64,000 bases of DNA from Brachybacterium vulturis (GTDB lineage Bacteria; Actinomycetota; Actinomycetes; Actinomycetales; Dermabacteraceae). Within the stretch, counting starts at the first letter, position 1. Each line of letters begins with the position of its first letter. Location: NCBI RefSeq assembly GCF_002407185.1, contig NZ_CP023563.1, forward strand, positions 620,001 to 684,000, written 5' to 3'. The position numbers and the translations under genes were made by a program. Under the pieces are notes generated by a model, which was not told where the DNA came from, ran no database searches, and saw only the letters and a list, made by a program, of their open reading frames with translations. Shown piece by piece: positions 29,916 to 38,029 of the stretch.

Positions 29916-31403
29916 GTGACCGATCCCGTCGACGAGACTGCCGGCACCGCCCCGCGTCTCGACACCGCCCGCCGCCGCGCGGCCTCGATGTTCCAGGCCC
30001 TGCCCCAGGAGATCCATGTGCTGGGGCGAATGTTCGAGGCGGCCGGGCACGAGCTCGCCCTCGTCGGCGGGCCGGTGCGGGACGCGGTGCTGGGCCGTTC
30101 GAGCGCCGATCTCGACTTCACCACGTCCGCCCGCCCCGAGCAGACCGAGGAGATCCTGCGGGAGTGGACCCATGACGGCGCGATCTGGGACATGGGTCGC
30201 GACTTCGGGACCCTCGGGGGTGTGCGCGACGGCGTGAAGGTCGAGATCACCACCTATCGCACCGAGTCGTACGACCCCACCAGCCGCAAGCCGCAGGTCG
30301 AGTTCGGCGACACCCTGGCCGGCGACCTCTCGCGGCGGGACTTCACCGTCAACGCGATGGCGGTGCGCCTGCCGTCGCTCGAGCTGGTGGACCCCTTCGA
30401 CGGCCTCGCCGACCTGTCCCGCACCCTGCTGCGCACACCCGTCGGCCCCGAGCAGTCCTTCACCGACGACCCGCTGCGGATGATGCGTGCGGTGCGCTTC
30501 GTCGCCCAGCTCGGCTTCCGCATCGAGGACGCCACGGCCGACGCGATCGAGGCGCTCGCCGAGCGGATCACCATCGTCTCCGCGGAGCGGGTGCGGGAGG
30601 AGCTGGTCAAGCTGATGCTCGGCGCCCATCCGCGCGGCGGGCTCGAGCTGCTCACCGAGCTGGGCCTGGCCGCGCATGTGCTGCCGGAGCTGCCCGCGCT
30701 GCAGCTCGAGATCGACGAGCACCACCACCACAAGGACGTCTACCAGCACACCCTCACCGTGCTGGACCAGGCGATCGATCTGGAGAGCCCGGCCGGCTCG
30801 ACCGGCCCCTGCGAGGCTCCCGACCTGGTGCTGCGCCTGGCCGCGCTCCTGCACGACATCGGCAAGCCCGCCACCCGCCGCTTCGAGGAGGGCGGAGTGG
30901 TCACCTTCCGCTTCCACGAGACCGTGGGGGCGAAGATGGCCGCGAGGCGGATGAAGGCCCTGACCTTCGACAAGGACACCACCAAGAAGGTGGCCCGCCT
31001 GGTCGAGCTGCATCTGCGCTTCCACGGCTACGTCGACTCGCCGTGGTCCGACTCCGCGGTGCGCCGCTACGTCACCGACGCCGGGGATCTGCTGCCGCAC
31101 CTGCACCGTCTCACCCGGGCCGACGTCACCACCCGCAACCGGCGCAAGGCCCGCACCCTCGCCCGCGCCTACGACGAGCTCGAGGCCCGCATCGATCAGC
31201 TCGCCGAGCAGGAGGAGATCGGAAGGATCCGTCCCGACCTGGACGGCAACCGGATCATGGAGATCCTCGACCTTCCGCCCGGTCGGATGGTCGGCGAGGC
31301 GTACAAGCACCTGCTCGAGCTCCGGATGGAGCACGGCCCGCTCGGCGAGGAGCGGGCGATCGAGGAGCTCCGCACCTGGTGGGCGTCCCGCGAGGACTCC
31401 TGA
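29916..31403 (+). CDS. cca: CCA-adding tRNA nucleotidyltransferase
   Basis: Adds or repairs the 3' CCA of tRNAs. It shows the nucleotidyltransferase motif LVGGPVRDAVLGRSSADLDFTT with the metal-binding DLD, RRDFTVNAMA, and the RNA-binding GPEQSFTDDPLRMMRAVRFVAQLGF. A C-terminal HD domain (LLHDIGKPATRR, with HHHKDVYQHTL) is typical of the actinobacterial form. The GTG at 29916 was chosen because AGGACAGGA precedes it; another GTG at 29862 would add 18 residues. It is divergent from the DUF6049 gene. The tRNA-Leu in this window lacks an encoded CCA, consistent with a need for this enzyme. Confidence 0.94.
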   Translation: MTDPVDETAGTAPRLDTARRRAASMFQALPQEIHVLGRMFEAAGHELALVGGPVRDAVLGRSSADLDFTTSARPEQTEEILREWTHDGAIWDMGRDFGTLGGVRDGVKVEITTYRTESYDPTSRKPQVEFGDTLAGDLSRRDFTVNAMAVRLPSLELVDPFDGLADLSRTLLRTPVGPEQSFTDDPLRMMRAVRFVAQLGFRIEDATADAIEALAERITIVSAERVREELVKLMLGAHPRGGLELLTELGLAAHVLPELPALQLEIDEHHHHKDVYQHTLTVLDQAIDLESPAGSTGPCEAPDLVLRLAALLHDIGKPATRRFEEGGVVTFRFHETVGAKMAARRMKALTFDKDTTKKVARLVELHLRFHGYVDSPWSDSAVRRYVTDAGDLLPHLHRLTRADVTTRNRRKARTLARAYDELEARIDQLAEQEEIGRIRPDLDGNRIMEILDLPPGRMVGEAYKHLLELRMEHGPLGEERAIEELRTWWASREDS

Positions 31404-31633
31404 TCCGCGCGGGCTCGGTCGGAGGCTCCGCATCCCGTGGGGTGTGGAGGTCGTGTGAGGGCCCGGCCGCACCGATGTGAGCGGCACCGCACCGGACGTG
31501 CACACCCTGTGTGCTTCGCCGCCGGGTCGTTCCGTCCGGCGTGCTGTCGTGGTCATACTGAATGGCTGGGTGCGCAAGAGAACGATCGCGGCGCCCGCAC
31601 ATGCCCGTGCCCCCCGAAGGACCAGGAGCAGCC

Positions 31634-34171
31634 ATGAGCGACTCTCGACGCTCGTCCCGCGGCTCGTCGGATCGATCGCGCCGATCGACGAAGCCGACGA
31701 CCGGTGGTGCCCGCCGCGCCGCCGGAGTGCGTCGCACCTCGACGCCCACGTCCTCCGCTCCCAAGTCCCGCGGCACGGCCTCCGCCCCCAAGGGCACCAG
31801 TCGTACCGGCCGCCGGACGGCGGCCACCGGTGCCGCCGGCGCTCCGAAGCCGCCCACCTCGCGCACCTCGGTCACGGCCCGGCACGCCGGGGTCGCCTCG
31901 GCCGCCGCCGCGCCGAAGGGCCGCGCGAAGAAGGCCGCCGCCACCAACTTCCTGAACTACCCGCGCGCCGGGGCGAAGAACCCCTGGCGCTGGATCCCCT
32001 CGCTGCGGCTGATCGTCGGCGCGATGGCGCTGATGGTGCTGGCCGGTCTCGGTTTCGCCGTCTGGCTGTACAACGACACCGAGGTGCCCGAACCCTCCGA
32101 CTTCGCCCTCGCCCAGACCTCCCGCGTCTACTACGCCGACGGCGAGACCGAGATGGGGCAGTTCAGCGAGATCAACCGCACCGAGCTGCCGGCCGACGAG
32201 ATCCCCGACAACATCAAGCAGGCGGTGGTGGCCAGCGAGGATGCGAGCTTCTACGAGAACCGCGGGGTCTCCCCGCGCGGCATCGTGCGCGCGCTGGTCA
32301 ACAACCTCGCCGGCGGCGATCGGCAGGGCGGCTCGACGATCACCATGCAGTACGTCGAGCGCTACTACACGGGCACCGAGACCTCCTACGTGGGCAAGGC
32401 CAAGGAAGCGATCATGGCCTTGAAGATCGACCAGGAGCTGCCGAAGGACGAGATCCTCTCCCGCTATCTCAACACCATCTACTTCGGGCGCGGCGCGTAC
32501 GGCGTCCAGGAGGCCTCGCAGGCCTACTTCGGCAAGGACGCCTCCGAGCTCACCGACGCCGAGGCGGCCCTGCTGGTCGCCGTGATCCCCAGCCCCTCGA
32601 CCTACGATCCTGACAACGACCTCGAGGCGGCCACGAACCTCTGGGACCGGGTGATCACCCGGCAGGTCGCGGAGGAGCAGATGACCCCGGCGGAGGCCGA
32701 CGCCCTCGAGTTCCCCGAGACCATCGAGCCGAGCACCGAGAACTCCCTCGGCGGCCCCGAGGGCTACCTGCTGGTGGAGGTGCGCAAGGAGCTGATCGCG
32801 CAGGGCTTCACCGAGGAGGAGATCAACACCGGTGGTCTCAGCATCGTCTCCACGATCGATCCCGCGGTCCAGGAGAACACCGTCCAGGCCGTCGAGAACC
32901 TGCCCGATGACCGCCCGGAGAACAACCGGCTCGGCACCGTGACGCTCGACCCCGCAACCGGCGCGATCCGCGGGATGTACGGCGGTCCGGACTACGTCGG
33001 CCAGGCACGGAACGATGCCACCCAGTCCCGCATGCAGGCCGGGTCGATCTTCAAGACCTTCACCCTGATCACAGCCCTCGAGCAGGGCTTCCCGCTGGAC
33101 TCGCGCTGGGACGGGAACTCCCCGAAGGAGTTCCCCGAGGTCCCCGGCGGCTGGACGGTCAACAACTACAACAACACCGACTACGGCCGGGTGTCGCTCC
33201 AGAAGGCGACCACCAGCTCGATCAACACCGCCTACGCCGAGGCGAACATCGAGGTCGGCCCCGAGAACACGATGGAGACCGCCATCCAGCTCGGACTGCC
33301 GGAGGACACCCCCGGCCTGGAGCCGGTGCCCTCCAACGTGCTGGGCTCGGCCTCGCCGACGGTCACCGAGATGGCCGAGGTCTACGCGACCATCGCCTCC
33401 GGCGGCGTGCACCACGACTCCTACATCGTCAAGTCGGTGACCCGTTCCGACGGCTCCACCCGTTACGAGCACGAGGGCGGGGACGAGAGAGTGCTGGACG
33501 AGAAGGTCGCGATCAATGCGACCGTCGCCCTCCAGGGCCCGCCGACGGAGGGCTCCGCCCGGAGCCTGCAGGGAGTCATGGACGGCCGTCCGGTCGCCGG
33601 CAAGACCGGCACCTCGGAGAGCTTCCGCTCCGCCTGGTTCGTGGGCTTCACCCCGCAGCTGGTCACGGCCGTGGGCATGTTCCAGTCCGGGGAGGACGGC
33701 TCCGAGCAGCAGCTGACCCCCTTCGGCGGAGTGCAGAGCATGACCGGCGGCCAGTTCCCCGCCGACGTCTGGGGCGACATCATGTCCACCTCCCTCGAGG
33801 GGCAGGAGATGCTCGACTTCCCCGAGGAGGTCCGGCTGGACAACGAGACCCAGGAGCGCAGCTACGTGCCGCCGCCCCCGCCGCCCACTCGGGCGCCCGA
33901 GCCGTCGGAGGAGCCCAGCGAGGAGCCGAGCGAGGAGCCCAGCGAGGAGCCGTCGGAGGAGCCGAGCGAGGAGCCCAGCGAGAAGCCGTCGGAGGAGCCC
34001 AGTGAGGAGCCGACGAAGAAGCCGACCACCGAGCCCGGCGACGGGGACGGCGAGAACACCCAGCCCACCGAGAAGCCGAAGGAACAGACGCAGGGCGGCG
34101 ACGAGGAGGCCAGCGGCGGCGGCCAGGGCGATGGTCACGGGAACGGCAAGGGCGACGACGACACCGTCTGA
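31634..34171 (+). CDS. bifunctional penicillin-binding protein (transglycosylase/transpeptidase)
   Basis: Class A PBP that polymerises and cross-links peptidoglycan. An Arg/Ser/Thr-rich cytoplasmic tail (1-120) precedes a transmembrane helix (LRLIVGAMALMVLAGLGFAVW, about 126-146). The GT51 domain has catalytic Glu202 in VVASEDASFYENRG, then GGSTITMQYVERYY. The transpeptidase has SxxK at Ser471 (SIFK), SxN at 529-531 (SIN) and KTG at 657-659. From about residue 750 the C-terminus is a Glu/Pro/Ser repeat (EEPS units) followed by an acidic Gly-rich end, without PASTA domains. The ATG at 31634 follows AGGAGC. The total length is 845 residues. Confidence 0.95.
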   Translation: MSDSRRSSRGSSDRSRRSTKPTTGGARRAAGVRRTSTPTSSAPKSRGTASAPKGTSRTGRRTAATGAAGAPKPPTSRTSVTARHAGVASAAAAPKGRAKKAAATNFLNYPRAGAKNPWRWIPSLRLIVGAMALMVLAGLGFAVWLYNDTEVPEPSDFALAQTSRVYYADGETEMGQFSEINRTELPADEIPDNIKQAVVASEDASFYENRGVSPRGIVRALVNNLAGGDRQGGSTITMQYVERYYTGTETSYVGKAKEAIMALKIDQELPKDEILSRYLNTIYFGRGAYGVQEASQAYFGKDASELTDAEAALLVAVIPSPSTYDPDNDLEAATNLWDRVITRQVAEEQMTPAEADALEFPETIEPSTENSLGGPEGYLLVEVRKELIAQGFTEEEINTGGLSIVSTIDPAVQENTVQAVENLPDDRPENNRLGTVTLDPATGAIRGMYGGPDYVGQARNDATQSRMQAGSIFKTFTLITALEQGFPLDSRWDGNSPKEFPEVPGGWTVNNYNNTDYGRVSLQKATTSSINTAYAEANIEVGPENTMETAIQLGLPEDTPGLEPVPSNVLGSASPTVTEMAEVYATIASGGVHHDSYIVKSVTRSDGSTRYEHEGGDERVLDEKVAINATVALQGPPTEGSARSLQGVMDGRPVAGKTGTSESFRSAWFVGFTPQLVTAVGMFQSGEDGSEQQLTPFGGVQSMTGGQFPADVWGDIMSTSLEGQEMLDFPEEVRLDNETQERSYVPPPPPPTRAPEPSEEPSEEPSEEPSEEPSEEPSEEPSEKPSEEPSEEPTKKPTTEPGDGDGENTQPTEKPKEQTQGGDEEASGGGQGDGHGNGKGDDDTV

Positions 34172-34240
34172 CGCGACCTCGGATCGGTCGACCTCGCCGA
34201 ATGCGCGCCTGTGATGCGTCGCGCACCGGCGGTCGCTCCC

Positions 34241-34344
34241 TGGCCGATGGCGGATGCCGCAGGTACGATGGGCCGGTCCGTGCCGGGCATCGCCGATGTC
34301 CGGACCGGATGGCATGAACCCTCCTGCCACGGAGAGACCGTGGC
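34241..34344 (+). promoter_or_regulatory. rpsF promoter and leader hairpin
   Basis: A -10 hexamer TACGAT (34264-34269) is preceded at 17 bp by TGGCCG (34241-34246). In the leader, GCCACGG (34326-34332) and CCGTGGC (34338-34344) form a perfect 7-bp hairpin with loop AGAGA, ending 12 nt before the rpsF ribosome binding site AGGAGG (34357-34362). Ribosomal S6/S18 autoregulatory leaders are known in other bacteria; whether this hairpin is one is inference. Confidence 0.4.
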
Positions 34345-34375
34345 CGCAGAGACCACAGGAGGTGGGTACCAGAAC

Positions 34376-34666
34376 ATGCGCAAGTACGAAATGGTCGTCA
34401 TCCTCGACCCGTCCGTCGATGAGCGGACCGTCACCGGAACTTTCGAGAAGCTCGTCCAGGTCATCCCGACCGAGGGCGGCACCATCGACAACGTCGACGT
34501 CTGGGGCAAGCGGAAGTTCGCCTACGAGATCGACAAGAAGTCCGAGGGCATCTACATCGTCCTCAGCTTCACCGCGAAGACCTCCACCGCACAGGAGCTG
34601 GATCGCCAGCTCGGACTCAACGAGTCCGTCATGCGCACCAAGGTCATGCGTCTCGACGCAGCCTGA
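34376..34666 (+). CDS. rpsF: 30S ribosomal protein S6
   Basis: Small-subunit protein that pairs with S18 on 16S rRNA. The 96-residue sequence begins [19 protein letters not shown] and has the family motif [20 protein letters not shown]. The ATG at 34376 is preceded by AGGAGG at 14 nt. It is the first gene of the S6-SSB-S18-L9 operon. Length and motifs are normal. Confidence 0.98.
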   Translation: MRKYEMVVILDPSVDERTVTGTFEKLVQVIPTEGGTIDNVDVWGKRKFAYEIDKKSEGIYIVLSFTAKTSTAQELDRQLGLNESVMRTKVMRLDAA

Positions 34667-34722
34667 TCCGCTGCCGCTGAAGCCCGCACCACCCCACCCC
34701 ATCCCGGAGCAGAGGAGCACCC

Positions 34723-35265
34723 ATGGCGAATGACACCGTCATCACGGTGATCGGCAACCTCACCGCCGACCCCGAGCTGCGTTTCACGCAGTCCGGCATC
34801 GCGGTCGCGTCGTTCACCATCGCGTCGACCCCCCGCATGTTCGACCGTCAGGCGAACGAGTGGAAGGACGGCGAGGCGCTGTTCCTGCGCTGCTCCATCT
34901 GGCGCGATGCCGCGGAGAACGTGGCCGAGTCGCTCGAGAAGGGCACCCGCGTCGTCGCGCAGGGCCGTCTCAAGCAGCGCTCGTTCACCGACCGGGAAGG
35001 TCAGAACCGCACCAGCATCGAGCTGGACGTCGACGAGATCGGCCCCTCCCTCAAGTACGCCACCGCGAAGGCCAACAAGGTCCAGCGCGGGGGCGGCGGA
35101 GGCCGCGGCGGCTTCGGCGGCGGCGCCCCCCAAGGCGGCGGCCAGGGTGGCTACGGCAACCAGGGCGGACAGGGCGGCTTCAACAACGCCCCCCAGGGCG
35201 CCCCGGCCGCCGATCCGTGGGCCGGCGGCGGCAACCAGGGCGGATACGACGACCCGCCCTTCTGA
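34723..35265 (+). CDS. ssb: single-stranded DNA-binding protein
   Basis: Coats single-stranded DNA during replication and repair. The 180-residue protein has an OB fold (residues 1-115, [19 protein letters not shown] ... [19 protein letters not shown]), a Gly/Gln/Asn-rich flexible linker and the acidic protein-interaction tip DDPPF at the C-terminus. The RBS GGAGCAGAGGAGC precedes the ATG. It sits between rpsF and rpsR in the usual order. Confidence 0.98.
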   Translation: MANDTVITVIGNLTADPELRFTQSGIAVASFTIASTPRMFDRQANEWKDGEALFLRCSIWRDAAENVAESLEKGTRVVAQGRLKQRSFTDREGQNRTSIELDVDEIGPSLKYATAKANKVQRGGGGGRGGFGGGAPQGGGQGGYGNQGGQGGFNNAPQGAPAADPWAGGGNQGGYDDPPF

Positions 35266-35349
35266 TCGCTCCGTCGATCACAGCATCACACTGATCCACT
35301 CCATCCCGGGTGCATGCCCGGGCTCCCCTCAGAAAGAAGGAGCACCACG

Positions 35350-35586
35350 ATGGCCAAGCCCTCACTTCGTCCCCCGAAGAAGAAGCAGAACCCGCTGAAG
35401 GCCGCGGGAGTCGAGACCGTCGACTACAAGGATGCCGCGCTGCTGCGCAAGTTCATCTCCGACCGCGGAAAGATCCGCGCCCGTCGGGTCACCGGCGTCA
35501 CCGTCCAGGAGCAGCGCAAGATCGCGAAGGCCGTGAAGAACGCCCGCGAGATCGCCCTGCTGCCGTACGCGACCGCCGGCCGCTGA
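35350..35586 (+). CDS. rpsR: 30S ribosomal protein S18, cysteine-free form
   Basis: Partner of S6 on the platform of the small subunit. The 78 residues contain [26 protein letters not shown] and end [15 protein letters not shown]. The zinc-ligand cysteines present in many S18 proteins are absent ([11 protein letters not shown] replaces the Cys-rich segment), so this is the zinc-independent C-minus type, which I recall as common in Micrococcales. The ATG at 35350 follows AGAAAGAAGGAGCACCACG. The rplI gene starts 17 bp after its stop. Confidence 0.97.
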   Translation: MAKPSLRPPKKKQNPLKAAGVETVDYKDAALLRKFISDRGKIRARRVTGVTVQEQRKIAKAVKNAREIALLPYATAGR

Positions 35587-35603
35587 GCGAGGAAGAGAAG
35601 ATT

Positions 35604-36077
35604 ATGACCACCAAGCTCATCCTCACCAACGAGGTCACCGGCCTCGGTGCCGCCGGCGACGTCGTCGACGTCAAGGACGGCTACGCCCGGAACTTCCTCA
35701 TGCCCCGCGGTCTCGCGACCCCGTGGACCAAGGGCGGACAGCGTCAGCTCGACCAGATCCGTGCGGCCCGTGGCAAGCGCGCGATCGCCAACATCGAGGA
35801 CGCACGGTCGCTGAAGGCCTCGCTCGAGTCCAAGCCCGTCGTCATCGCCGAGCGCGCCGGCCAGAACGGCCGTCTCTTCGGTGCGGTCTCCTCCAAGGAG
35901 ATCGCCGAGGGCATCAAGGCGATCTTCGACAAGGACATCGACCGTCGCACCGTCGAGTTCGTGGCGCCGATCCGCTCGCTCGGCGAGCACAAGGCGACCG
36001 TCCGTCTGCACGAGGACATCTTCGCCAACCTCGTCGTCCAGGTCATCGCCGCCAAGGGCGCGGCTGCCAAGGCCTGA
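35604..36077 (+). CDS. rplI: 50S ribosomal protein L9
   Basis: Large-subunit protein with an N-terminal rRNA-binding domain and a long helix. The 157 residues contain VTGLGAAGDVVDVKDGYARNFLMPRGLA, the L9 signature. The C-terminal domain carries RRTVEFVAPIRSLGEHKATVRLHEDI. The ATG at 35604 follows GAGGAAGAG. It is the last gene of the operon. A 15-bp tandem repeat and a terminator hairpin follow. Confidence 0.98.
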   Translation: MTTKLILTNEVTGLGAAGDVVDVKDGYARNFLMPRGLATPWTKGGQRQLDQIRAARGKRAIANIEDARSLKASLESKPVVIAERAGQNGRLFGAVSSKEIAEGIKAIFDKDIDRRTVEFVAPIRSLGEHKATVRLHEDIFANLVVQVIAAKGAAAKA

Positions 36078-36086
36078 GTTCTCAGC

Positions 36087-36125
36087 GCCTGATCGCTCGG
36101 AGCCTGATCGCTCGGAGCCTGATCG
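36087..36125. repeat. 15-bp tandem repeat, 2.6 copies
   Basis: GCCTGATCGCTCGGA occurs at 36087-36101 and 36102-36116, then partially at 36117-36125, directly after rplI. It is a short tandem repeat with no recognised function, potentially variable in copy number. Confidence 0.85.
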
Positions 36126-36144
36126 GGCACGCCTGACCTCAGAA

Positions 36145-36173
36145 GCGCCTCGCACCCTTCCGGTGCGGGGCGC
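36145..36173. terminator. bidirectional terminator between rplI and mocR
   Basis: GCGCCTCGCACC (36145-36156) pairs with GGTGCGGGGCGC (36162-36173) through 12 positions including one U-G pair, with a 5-nt loop. It lies between two convergent genes and could serve both. Confidence 0.7.
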
Positions 36174-36191
36174 TCCTGCGTTCCCGGGACC

Positions 36192-37574
36192 TCAGCCCTC
36201 GAGCTCGGCGAGCACCTCGAGCGCCCGCCGCAGCGGCGCGGCGCGGCCGCTGAAGGGGAGGCGCAGGGCGTGGGGCCAGCCGGTGCCGAGAGGCGAGAAT
36301 AGCGCCCCGGGATGCAGCGCGACGCCGCGCTCCCCGGCTCGGAAGACCAGCTCGGGCGCCGGTAGGCGCGTACCCGTGACCCACAGGGAGAGCCCGCCCT
36401 CGGGTGCGGTCCACGTCCAGTGGGACAGCAGCTCCGCGAGCGTCTCCGCGACGAGCTCCCAGGAGCTCGTGATGTGCTCATGGCAGTGCGGGACCCCGTC
36501 GGCGGTCATCGTGGGCATCAGCCGGGCGGCGATCCGCTGTTCGAGCGGCGGCATGCCGAGGTCCACGCCGAGGCGGAGGTGGGAGAGGGCGTCCGCGATG
36601 TCCTCGGAGGTGCGCACCCAGCCGATCCGCAACCCCGCCCACAGCGACTTCGAGAGCGATCCGACCAGGAGCGTCGTCGCCCCCTCACCGGCGGTCGGGG
36701 GCGGCGCGGGCGTGCGGTGCCAGTTGATGCCCGCCAGGGTCTCGTCGATGATCAGCGGCGTGCCCGTGCGGGCCGCCGCCCGGAGCAGCCGCACACGGTC
36801 CTCGGCGCCCAGGAGTCGGCCCGTGGGGTTGTGGAAGTCCGGGGTGAGGACGGCGGCGGCCAGGGCGCCGGAGGAGACCGCCTGCACGATCGATCCGGCA
36901 TGGTCGGCGGCGAGGTCGATCGGCATCGCCCGGCGGTGGGCGGCCGTGATCACGCGGGCGGAGTTCGGGTAGCCGGGGTTCTCGGTCCCCACGCGCGCGC
37001 CCCTCGCTGTCATGGACCGCACCGCGAGATGCAGGCCGCTCACCGCCCCGTTCGTCACCACGATCTGCCGCGGCTCGGTGGGCAGGCCGCGCCGCGCGTA
37101 GTGGCCGCAGATCTGCTCGATGAGCTCGGGGATCCCGTCCGCAGGAGCGCTGCCCCATGCGGGGTCCTCCGCGAGGCGGGCGGCCGCCTCGGCGGCCGCG
37201 GAGCCGAGCTCCGGATGTGGCGGGAGCACCGTCGCCCGCAGGTCCACCGCGCCGGGCGCGAGCGGGGCCGAGCGCGCCGTGAGGGACTCGACCGGCCCCG
37301 GGGCCGACGGGCCGCGCACGGTGCGTCCTGAGCCCTGACGGGCCCGCAGCACGCCCCGCTCCCCGGCGGCGTCCAGGGCCCGCACCACGGTGCCGCGGGA
37401 GAATCCCAGCTCGGCGGCCAGCATCCGCTCGGAGGGGAGCCTGGCCCCGGGCGTGAGACGACCCTCGCCGACGAGGGCCGCGATACGAGCGGACAGCCAG
37501 TCGGAGCGGCCGACGGCGGGCGGGTCGCCGAGCAGCGCGAGCAGCGTGCGCAGGGGGACGGTCTCGGGGGTCAC
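36192..37574 (-). CDS. MocR-type GntR/aminotransferase regulator
   Basis: 460 residues. An N-terminal GntR winged helix (about 15-85, SARIAALVGEGRLTPGARLPSERMLAAELGFSRGTVVRALDAA) is fused to a type I aminotransferase-like domain. PLP should attach to Lys309 in GSLSKSLWAGLRIGW; IIDETLAGINW and TPDFHNPTG are the usual cofactor-site loops. The family uses PLP or an amino-compound adduct as effector. The GTG at 37574 was chosen over longer frames that overlap the divergent gene. It faces the YczE-type gene, a pairing commonly seen for one MocR subgroup. The target is probably that divergent gene, now truncated. Confidence 0.88.
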   Translation of the reverse strand: MTPETVPLRTLLALLGDPPAVGRSDWLSARIAALVGEGRLTPGARLPSERMLAAELGFSRGTVVRALDAAGERGVLRARQGSGRTVRGPSAPGPVESLTARSAPLAPGAVDLRATVLPPHPELGSAAAEAAARLAEDPAWGSAPADGIPELIEQICGHYARRGLPTEPRQIVVTNGAVSGLHLAVRSMTARGARVGTENPGYPNSARVITAAHRRAMPIDLAADHAGSIVQAVSSGALAAAVLTPDFHNPTGRLLGAEDRVRLLRAAARTGTPLIIDETLAGINWHRTPAPPPTAGEGATTLLVGSLSKSLWAGLRIGWVRTSEDIADALSHLRLGVDLGMPPLEQRIAARLMPTMTADGVPHCHEHITSSWELVAETLAELLSHWTWTAPEGGLSLWVTGTRLPAPELVFRAGERGVALHPGALFSPLGTGWPHALRLPFSGRAAPLRRALEVLAELEG

Positions 37575-37635
37575 GGATCCAGTGAAGCACGATTGGCCCT
37601 GTCCCATTGGTCCATTGCCGGGCAGGCTTCGAGGC

Positions 37636-38029
37636 ATGCCCCCCGCCCTCGAGAACCTCACCGTGCGCGACCAGCTCCGGCTGGACCGCCTGCCCCTGCG
37701 CCTGCTCACCCTCACCCTCGGCCTCACCGGGTTCGGCGTGGGCATCGGGCTGATCCTCCGCGCGGGATGGGGCGCGGCGCCCTGGGACGTGCTGTCGGTG
37801 GCCCTCGCGGAGCGCACGGGCCTCAGCGTCGGCACCCTCACGATCCTCATGAGTTTCCTCGTGCTGCTGCTCTGGATACCGCTGCGCCAGAGGCCCGGGA
37901 TCGGCACGCTCGCCAACGCACTCTGGGTGGGCATCGCGATGGACGCGACGCTGCACCTGGTCCCGCCCGCGGAGAGCGCCCTCGCCGCCGTCGGCACACC
38001 CTGGCGAGCCGGTTCGCTACCCTCTCCTG
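37636..38029 (+). pseudogene. truncated YczE/YitT-type membrane protein
   Basis: The frame encodes the N-terminal part of a YczE-like membrane protein: LRLLTLTLGLTGFGVGIGLILRAGWGAAPWDVLSVALAERTGLSVGTLTI, a second helix LLVLLLWIPLRQRPG and the loop GIGTLANALWVGIAMDATLHLVPP. Members are normally about 200 residues with more helices. Here the recognisable part stops near residue 120. The frame then runs into the permease gene, where it gives only an Arg/Pro/Asp-rich out-of-frame translation (to a stop at 38247). The ATG at 37636 is preceded by GGCTTCGAGG. I infer a deletion that joined the 5' half of this gene to the permease start. The regulator faces it divergently. Confidence 0.6.

Noticed and set aside
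33891..34030. Repetitive stretch near the PBP 3' end as a mobile or CRISPR-like repeat
   Set aside because: The repeat is in frame and encodes EEPS units of the PBP tail; there are no spacers.
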